Source of the DNA: Spirogloea muscicola
Lineage: Eukaryota; Streptophyta; Zygnematophyceae; Spirogloeales; Spirogloeaceae
DNA length: 39,415 nt
NCBI GenBank assembly: GCA_009602725.1
Contig: WELB01000081.1
Span: forward strand, 400,374-439,788
Direction of reading: 5' to 3'
In this document: positions 32,606-39,415 of the stretch, one piece after another
Numbering within the stretch: position 1 is the first letter of the stretch
How the letters are laid out: each line of letters opens with the position of its first letter
The notes under the pieces: model-generated
The model's input: only the letters and a program-made list of their open reading frames with translations
Told to the model about the DNA's origin: nothing
The model's database searches: none
Position numbers and translations under genes: made by a program

Positions 32606-35600
32606 GTAAGTCAACAGAGCTTGTCTAGTAGCAAACTCCAGCAAAGCTGCACAGCGTAGTTGATGATGGAGTTGCCGAAGATGGAGCTGCTTCAGGGTTT
32701 GCTTCTGAGGATATATAGAGTCCCCGATTCGATGGTAGTTACATGCGTAAGAAGCTCGCCTAGAAGGACTGTTAAGGAGGCAAGTATCACGTACTTGGTT
32801 TGTCTACTTCTTAGGTTTGTGTAAGTTCTCTTATGTTGAGCTTCTTTATTCCATGACACACAATGACTGGGGTTGTCCAGGCGCGCTCATGAGGTGGACC
32901 GCACCGGCAGCGCTTGAAAAGGACGATGAGGAGTTTCTTCAGGCTGAGCTCATGAGACAACTACCAGGCACGTCGCAGGGCGTCTCAGCTGATCTGTCAG
33001 CTGAGAGGGGCTCAGTTGTGGAGGATGGGGCTGCGGCCCCTGCTGTGGTTCCTTTTCGGACCAGAGCGCCGCCAAGGCTGCCCGTGTCAAGAGCATCAGA
33101 GGCCGTGGCTGCCCGGTCATCAGGTTGGTCATAGGCTCCACTGTCCCCGACGACTGTTGAGCTTGCTTACAACCCATCCTCCAGATTGACACAAGCAATC
33201 AGTAGTGCATCCAGCCATCACCATGGGCTAATGATGCAGCCTCTCTTGCCTGCACAGATGCCAAGCTCACAGGGCATGGCGGAGCGGCACTGCTAGAAGT
33301 CAAGTCAAACAGCTCATCAAAACCAGAAGTTGGAGGACATTCACCTCGCACCGTGCTCGGAGACTGGTCCTCTGGTAAGGATTGTCAACAGCAGAGCTCC
33401 CCATGCATGGACATGGTGTGGTCTCTCTTTGTCCTTACAGCTGCTCCTATCACGTCCAGCGTAATCAATGTTTGAAAAATTTGACAATCCAGGTATAAGC
33501 ATATGCGCTCGCAGGTTCAGATAGTGAAGATGGGCGTTCACCCACATCAACGTGCTCATCCAAACCTGGATCGCGGCTGTCTCTGGATGAAACAGGTACT
33601 ACATTAGCATTGCACTGAGGTGTCACAGTCTGACTTAAGGATCGTATGAGAGCAACAATGCATACAGAGTGCATGTAAAACACTTGAGTCTCTTCTGTCA
33701 GGAAGCAGTATTCCCCGGCCTTTCCTGCTTCCAAGTGTCATGCAAACTTGCACCTTAGGGTGTTCTTTTACAACATGCTACTTGGAGTGAGCTAAAAGGG
33801 ACTCTGTATTATTATTGATGCCAGATACGACTCCATGCGCCTCACTGTGCTCAAGTCCATCAGGCGCATCAAGTGGTAAGCCATTTGTCAGTATCTACAC
33901 TCCAGCCTATAAATGTCAGTTGTGCTTTACAAGGTGCTGCATGAAGCTCCAAGCACTGCAAGCATGCTGCAGCCGTATCTTCAGCAGGAACCAGCAAAAT
34001 TTTGTCACCTTCTAGTCAGTTGCACGTGACATCTGTGTACTTCCATGTGACAGCCACCAGAAAGATGCACTAGACATGAATTTCACAGAATATGGAGGGC
34101 TATCAATACCACAATTGACTGCAGAGAGCCATGTTGCTGAAAGTACTGCAAGCATGAGCGCCTACTAAAGCCTGTCCTTCTTGAGACAGGCTCTGCTGAC
34201 GCTGAGGATGTCTCCTACACTGGCTTGGATCAAGCAAAGCCTACCAACTGCAGGGGTGCAGCCAATACTGGGAGTTGCACGGTAGTGGCTCAGGCTCTCA
34301 ATCTCTGCCTTATGCTGCCTCTTGCACAGAGCTACTGCTTTTGATGAAGGTCCACGAAGATGCCCTATGGAAAAGTTGGAGCTAGATCCATTTCAGATAA
34401 TCTTATAGTATCTGATTTGATAGTCTGTATATTTGCAGTCGGCACTGCCCCTTGTCTTTGCATGTGAGGTGTCAGAAATCCTACAACATGAGGGCTGATT
34501 GAGAGGTCAAAATGCTCACAAGATCTCCTATTGAGCTATTCTGACCCTTGTATGGCACACTTTGCAGAATCAGCTACAACTGAGCCTCATCAAGGAGCTT
34601 GAGGCCTGCAAGACTGTCCTGTCAACACGGGAGTACAGCCTTGAGCAGCTCATTGAGGCCACTGATGATTTCGCTTCGTCCAACCTGCTTGGGACAGGAG
34701 GCTGTGGTAATGTCTACAAAGGCACCTTGCCAGGAGATGGCCCAGTTGCAGGTAGACACTTAGCCATTGAATCTCCAAACTTGCTGTATCTAGCTACTCA
34801 AGTACATCGAGCTGTGTGCATATGACTGCTGAAAACAGTTGTACATAGACAGGAATTGTACACGGACAGGGTACTACCGACGCTAACAGTTTTGTCCTGC
34901 CCACGTTCTGCGTGTTGCCTTGCCAGTCAAGCGGATGGGTAAGATGGCTGCCGGGAGTGTGAAGCAGATCATGACAGAGGTGGAGGTCTTTAGCCGGGTA
35001 CGGCACAAGAACCTGGTGCACCTTCGAGGGTACTGCCTCGACCGCAGCCACTGCTCGCTCGTCTTCGACCTCTTCTCCTGCGGCTCCCTCTACGACAATC
35101 TGCATGGTAGTAGCATCAATCTTACAACGTCTGTGCTGAGCTTTCTGCCTTATTGGTTCCTGGCTTCTTGCTGCCTGCTTCCTGACACCTGGACAACATT
35201 GGCGGGCTTGCTTGTTGCACAACTGCTACTGCATAACAGCAGCATCCTGCAGATTGAGCTCTGCCTTCATGCATTGCTTCTGTTGCCTCAGCGAGCCCCA
35301 ATATTAGAGGATGGGCTGCCGCCCTGCAAGTGCGATCATTTGTTGCCACACCAGCTTTATTCATGGTAATTTTGCATTTGTTATGCAGGTTGTGAGAGGC
35401 CCCTGGAATGGAGCATTCGGCACAAGGTGGCACTGGGAGCCGCCGAAGGGCTCCGCTACCTGCATGAGAACTGCGATCCGGCCATTATCCATTGCGACGT
35501 AAAATCTGCCAACGTTCTCCTCACAGACCGTCTGGAGGCGCAGGTCAGCTCTTGTTGTCATTATATGCTTCTGTGGTGTTTTGCTTGTGCTGCCTTGAGA

Positions 35601-37324
35601 AGGCAGGCCCGTCTGGTTATTGAGTGGTCCCTGGCAATCTTCCTACTGCCTGCAGGTTGCTGACTTCGGGCTCGCAAGATGGCACGGCGCAGCAGTGGAC
35701 CTGCTCGAGCAGGCAGAGACATTCGCCGGCACTGTTGGGTATGTGGCCATCCTGATGCTACTTTGGACTGAGCTTATTTTGAGTTTCTTGCAGGCAACCC
35801 GAGAAACTAATTGTATGAGCACAACTTGCTTCAGTCTTGGTATCCTGATCAGAGTTGTACAGACCAGTCTCAAGCATCCATTTCGGAGATGTTAAGCAGT
35901 CAAGTCGGTCAAATTGTTGATCTCGTAGCTTGAGGTCATGCTGGCTGCTGTGAAGTAAGAGCTGACTCATTCCGAGCAAGAGGTAGAGGACGTGAGAAGC
36001 AGGACCACTGACACCATGTATCTTTGAGCCTTGGCTCTCTGTTTGATGGCAAATGGACGGTGCTGCTGCTGCCTTTCTTGACTCAGGTACGTCAGACCAC
36101 AGAAGCTCTTCCATGTCACTGTGCAGCATAAAAGCTGCAGGTCCTCTGCAAGTCCGAGTTAGATGATGCTTCGCCTTCCCTGCTTCACAGCTTCTCAGCA
36201 CTGGAGGTAGCGTCACTTTGCGGTCATGTTGGCCAGGTACATTGCGCCCGAGTGCTACTTGAGCGGCGAGGTGGATGAGAAGGCGGATGTGTACGCCTTT
36301 GGGGTGGTGCTCCTGGAGCTCATCAGCGGAAAGCTCCCAGTGGGATCGTATAACTGCTCGCAGATCTCACGCAGCCTCGTCTCGTGGGTGCGTATACTCT
36401 TAGTTACTTGCATATAGCAGCTCTCGCAAGTAGCCCCATTCATGTGGAAGGTACCGCAGATTGGACCTTGTCCTTCTTCCTACAGTTGCAGCATGCATTA
36501 GCTTAAGTACACATTACAAGATTAAAAGCTTATCTCACATGTGTTGAAGTTGCCGCCAAACACAAGCTTCTGTTGCCACATGCAGGCGCTGCCAGTGATT
36601 GCCTTTGGGCACTATGAGCTTCTTGTCGATGCGAGGCTTGAGGGCCAGTTTGACCACGTTCAGCTGAAGCGCATGGTCAAAGCAGCGGAGCTGTGCGTGG
36701 ACTCTGCGCCTGGCAACCGGCCCACGATGACACAGGTGCACACACTAACCTTCTTCTTGTCCTCTGTTCCTGGTCTTCACCCATCCATGACATTGTGAGC
36801 TTAGTCCTGCATGAAGTTCTTACAGTCTTCATACTATCTTGAATGCTGAAGGCTGTGTCCTTAAACAATATGCTTGCCCCCTTTTTATTTCCTGATCTTG
36901 ACGGTGGCCCTAGTGATGCCTTTCTCTGCAGGTTGTCCGGATGCTGGAAGATCCGCAGCCGAAGCTGCACAGGTCTTCCCGGAGCATGCAGTACCGGGGC
37001 TCTGCCAGCGCTGGCGCTGCCCCCACTGACTCAAAGGGCCGGGCCCCCAAGCTGGTGAAGAGCCAGAGCAACGGGCCAGCAATGCTGCACCACTTGCAAT
37101 TGCTGTCAGAGGATGCTGGCTCCGAGGTCGCCTCCTGGGGCCAGAATATGGTGGGTCGCCATGCAGCGGCACCAGCGAAGGCATCGCCACCAGCAATGCA
37201 GGACTCAGACAATGACTCGTCTTCGGAGGAGGATATCACGGCTGCCGAGGAGCGAGGGCGCACGCGGTGGTGGGCGCCTGCTGAGGCGCGCCGCGGCGCT
37301 GGCCCCGTCACGCTAGAACGTTAA
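31186..37324 (+). CDS. USP-domain receptor-like cytoplasmic kinase (RLCK VI-like), spliced gene
   Basis: Predicted serine/threonine kinase of 829 residues with an N-terminal universal-stress-protein domain, the architecture of plant RLCK class VI proteins. I assembled exons by eye, requiring GT-AG borders and continuous phase: 31186-31236, 31353-31491, 31638-31750, 32132-32253, 32508-32605, 32881-33123, 33258-33374, 33515-33595, 33702-33734 (least certain), 33825-33875, 34089-34142, 34190-34281, 34568-34751, 34927-35106, 35389-35543, 35656-35738, 36237-36387, 36586-36735, 36932-37324. The start ATG sits in ACACCATGG, a good eukaryotic context. No signal peptide or membrane segment is visible, so a cytoplasmic location is inferred. 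The C-terminus is a charged, Ser-rich tail ending at a TAA. The catalytic loop reads HCD instead of HRD. Kinase exons are very secure; linker exons and the donor near 31491 are tentative. Upstream non-coding exons cannot be excluded. Confidence 0.85.
34568..36958 (+). other. Protein kinase catalytic domain (non-RD, HCD)
   Basis: Exons 13-19 encode a complete RLK/Pelle-type kinase domain, approximately residues 421-705. Visible landmarks are the entry motif [13 protein letters not shown], the glycine loop GTGGCGNV (440-447), the VAVK lysine (461), a helix-C glutamate in TEVEVF, the catalytic loop [11 protein letters not shown] (554-564), DFG (574-576), GTVGYIAPE ending at 604 and [12 protein letters not shown] from 616. 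The usual arginine before the catalytic aspartate is cysteine (codon TGC), so it is a non-RD kinase. All other catalytic residues are present, so activity is expected. Introns interrupt at VA/VKRM, DNLHG, EAQ/VADFG, GTVG/YIAPE and SW/ALPV. Confidence 0.92.
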
Positions 37325-37752
37325 AGTCAATTTTAGATTGCCTACATACAATGCTAATTACTGAACCTTAGAGTTTTGGTGCCTGCAACATGGGGTTTCT
37401 TACAACCACACGAGGTTGTGACCCCGACTGGTGGCCTATGAGGATAGTTGAAGCCATTTCATGAGCCCATTAGCCTGTCCATCATGTACAGCACTTGGAG
37501 GCTATGACCTTATGAGCATGTGCTCCAAACAGTCCAGTGCCCCCATGTACAAGCATTTCTAGCTTGAAAGGACTCCACTCCACGTGAGTTTGTGATAAGC
37601 ACTACTTGCAGCTAAAAAGAAACTGCTCCGAAACTGCTCAGTACTTTCTTCTTGATGATGTCGATACATACTGCACAGAGGCCCACCCCCTTCTTCTTTA
37701 GTAGAGGGACGTTTTTGCTTGAGCCCCTTTGCTGCTTCTGCTTCTCGACCGA

Positions 37753-37758
37753 AATAAA
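37753..37758 (+). terminator. Candidate AATAAA polyadenylation signal of the kinase gene
   Basis: AATAAA about 430 bp after the stop at 37324. No TGTAA occurs between the stop and this site that I could find. Confidence 0.3.
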
Positions 37759-37781
37759 GTTGAATATGTATGGCTGGCCTC

Positions 37782-38394
37782 TCAGTCACTGTCGCTGTAG
37801 GCAGCCCTAAGCCTCACAATTTCGTCATTGTTTAGTTGTATAATACTGGCTACTGAGACAACGACAGTCGCTCCAACAGTCAGATTGATCGGGCGGCCAT
37901 GATGCCACATCGAGGCGTCATGTTGGAAAGGCGGATGGGGGGAAACTTCTTCGCTTGTTGATGGAAGTTCATTATTATTATCTGCACAGTCCTCCAAGCT
38001 CACGGACTGCAAGGGCATGTGAGCCTGCTGTAGGTGGCGAGGACCAGGGAACCAAGCACAGTCAAATCAATCGCTCAAGCATAGCTCCATAGCTGTGCTT
38101 GGCCAGGAAAAAGCATGCGCTATTGACTGTAAACAATATAACTGAAGTACCAGCGCCTACTGCTTGGTCACAACGATGGGCTCGGGGAGTAAAGAAGCCC
38201 AGCCCAGTCTGAGTGGCTGTAAGTGCTGTGTCCCAAAATGAGCTCACTCCCCAACTGTTTATCTGGCTGGCTTTCACAGCCGCTCTTTTAATATCAGCAG
38301 CCGCTTCCAACTGTTTGCTTAGAGCCGCGGCCTGCACTGTGCGAGAGCCGATGGAGAAGCTCGAGCCACCGACCGCCAAACCCAAAACCCTCAA
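37782..38394 (-). CDS. Possible minus-strand gene, two open segments
   Basis: An open segment at 38062-38394 (minus) contains a hydrophobic stretch (VGAGTSVILFTVNSACFFLA). A second at 37782-38018 reads SVSLEDCADNNNELPSTSEE, then INLTVGATVVVSVASII, and ends RLRAAYSDSD-stop. A plausible splice acceptor (CCCTTGCAG) lies at the start of the second segment's best part. They could be two exons of a small membrane protein. But part of the first overlaps an R3 hairpin motif, I found no firm donor, and no homology is recognised. Weak. Confidence 0.25.
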
Positions 38395-38399
38395 TTCTA

Positions 38400-39415
38400 A
38401 TTGTTTAAGTTACAATTAGTAGCCTCTAGCTAGTAGGGAAGGGGAGAGATACGGCTCTCTCAAAGTGGACAAGGGTTGTGAACAATTAGCCCGAAAAAGT
38501 GGGCCAAAAAGCGTTTTCCCTAAGTATTCCCGGCAGGATAACTAAGATAAAGATTATCACTCAGTAATCTTTAGAAGAAAGTGCTCGCCCATAGAGAAGA
38601 GGGGCTCGCAAAGCCAGCCCAAAAAGCATGGACAATGTCCAAAGCCAGAAAAGAAGGTGCCGTGAAAGGACTACCCTACAAAACACGAGACGATGCAGAG
38701 GGAAGCTCAGTACCCGCGAGTGAGCAACATCAAGTCAGAGTTGCTCGCTGCAGGGAAAGAAGTGGGCACTCCCATGGGGGCAAGGGGTGTGACAAGCCAG
38801 CCCGAAAGAGGCACTCCGCCAAGTCCCAGAGGTAGCAGCCACGGCCTGTCTCGGGTGTGGACGGCCTGCTCGCGGTTAGAGCGGCTGCTGGTGCTCAAGA
38901 TGGGGAGGCGAAGCCTAAGCGGCACCACCAAGTCGAGCGAGAATCGGCCACCACCGGCCGCCACGACAGCCCCGGTGGGGAGGGTGGAAGGGTGGGAGGA
39001 GTTGGGCGGGTGGCTCGGGGGCCGCAACTGTCAGACAGGGGGAGCCTGTCAGGAGGGGGCAGAGGCTTGTCGGGACACCAGGGCCGCAGAGCAGCGTTAG
39101 CGTCGGCTAATGGGGACAGGCTCCTGACTCGGCGACAAGGGCAGTGGGCGCCGGGCTTGTCGGGGTCGGCGGCAGGGCCCGCCCAGCGGCAGAGGGGCCC
39201 CTTTTCCAGGCTGGTCCAGGGGCCCGCGGCAGGGCCAGGGGGCCCGGGCCGCCAGTCCGCGCCGCATCTGGCGCCGGCCCGCCAGGGGGCCCACTGTGGG
39301 GCGGCGGCGCCTCCCCCCCTCCTCAGCTTGCCGCCGCGGCTCCCCCCCTCCCCGCCCCGCCCTCACGCGACTGTGCGCGCCCCTCGCCTCTCGCACCGCC
39401 GTCCCCCCCACCCCC
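38400..39415. repeat. R3 fragments and GC-rich window end
   Basis: Hairpin-like motifs near 38590 and 38785; a minus-strand SDLMLLTRGY-stop near 38710. 38830-39415 is GC-rich, with many GGGCCC-type dyads after about 39170 and no supported gene. Confidence 0.5.

Noticed and set aside
33441-33460. Possible micro-exon after TTACAG
   Set aside because: Its inclusion disturbs the consistent phase-1 chain of the linker exons.
34330-34400. Possible extra kinase-gene exon ([22 protein letters not shown])
   Set aside because: It would need a phase that neither neighbour provides, and joining 34281 directly to 34568 keeps the frame.

Overview
The window is nuclear DNA from a eukaryote of the green lineage, most likely an alga. 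Three things point there. One large spliced gene (18-19 exons, GT-AG introns) encodes a plant-type receptor-like cytoplasmic kinase with an N-terminal universal-stress-protein domain. A decayed retroelement carries a cytosine-C5 DNA methyltransferase, a combination described in charophyte algae and dinoflagellates. The remaining DNA is a dense mosaic of GC-rich repeats. I cannot name the species. There are no bacterial operons, rRNA genes, convincing tRNAs or CRISPR arrays.

Left part (about 0.9-24 kb). Seven copies (A-G) of a roughly 1.8-2.4 kb unit dominate. Each unit holds a small intronless ORF (about 102 codons when intact) with an amphipathic basic N-terminus and a Gly/Ser/Pro-rich C-terminus, a GC-rich leader, and a perfect palindromic G-box (GCCACGTGGC) about 390-720 bp upstream of the ATG. 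Units A, B, E and G keep the full reading frame. C, D and F share a nonsense codon, and C and D also share an extra stretch that shifts the frame. C/D and F/G are head-to-head pairs around short shared promoters. The order B-spacer-C-D (about 3.1-11.6 kb) is repeated as E-spacer-F-G (about 15.0-24.05 kb), so this is a tandem segmental duplication of about 8.5-9 kb.

Between the two duplicates (about 11.6-14.9 kb) lie a 38-bp tandem repeat with E2F-like cores, a broken retropepsin domain and a broken DNA methyltransferase with motifs I, IV, VI, VIII and IX/X spread over three frames. No reverse transcriptase or integrase is visible.

Middle part (about 24-30.6 kb). No ordinary gene is convincing here. 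Fragments of a dispersed repeat family (R3) fill it. Their coding-like strand ends in a recurring peptide resembling SDLHLLTRGY-stop, followed by a hairpin-forming motif (GGGCTG-N8-CAGCCC). One R3 copy at 17201-17394 is flanked by a 7-bp target-site duplication, and the matching empty site is in unit B, so R3 has been mobile.

Right part (about 30.6-39.4 kb). A purine/pyrimidine-skewed GC block and a 17-G run precede the USP-kinase gene (31186-37324, predicted 829 residues). It is followed by a possible AATAAA signal, a weak minus-strand ORF region, more R3 fragments and a GC-rich window end.
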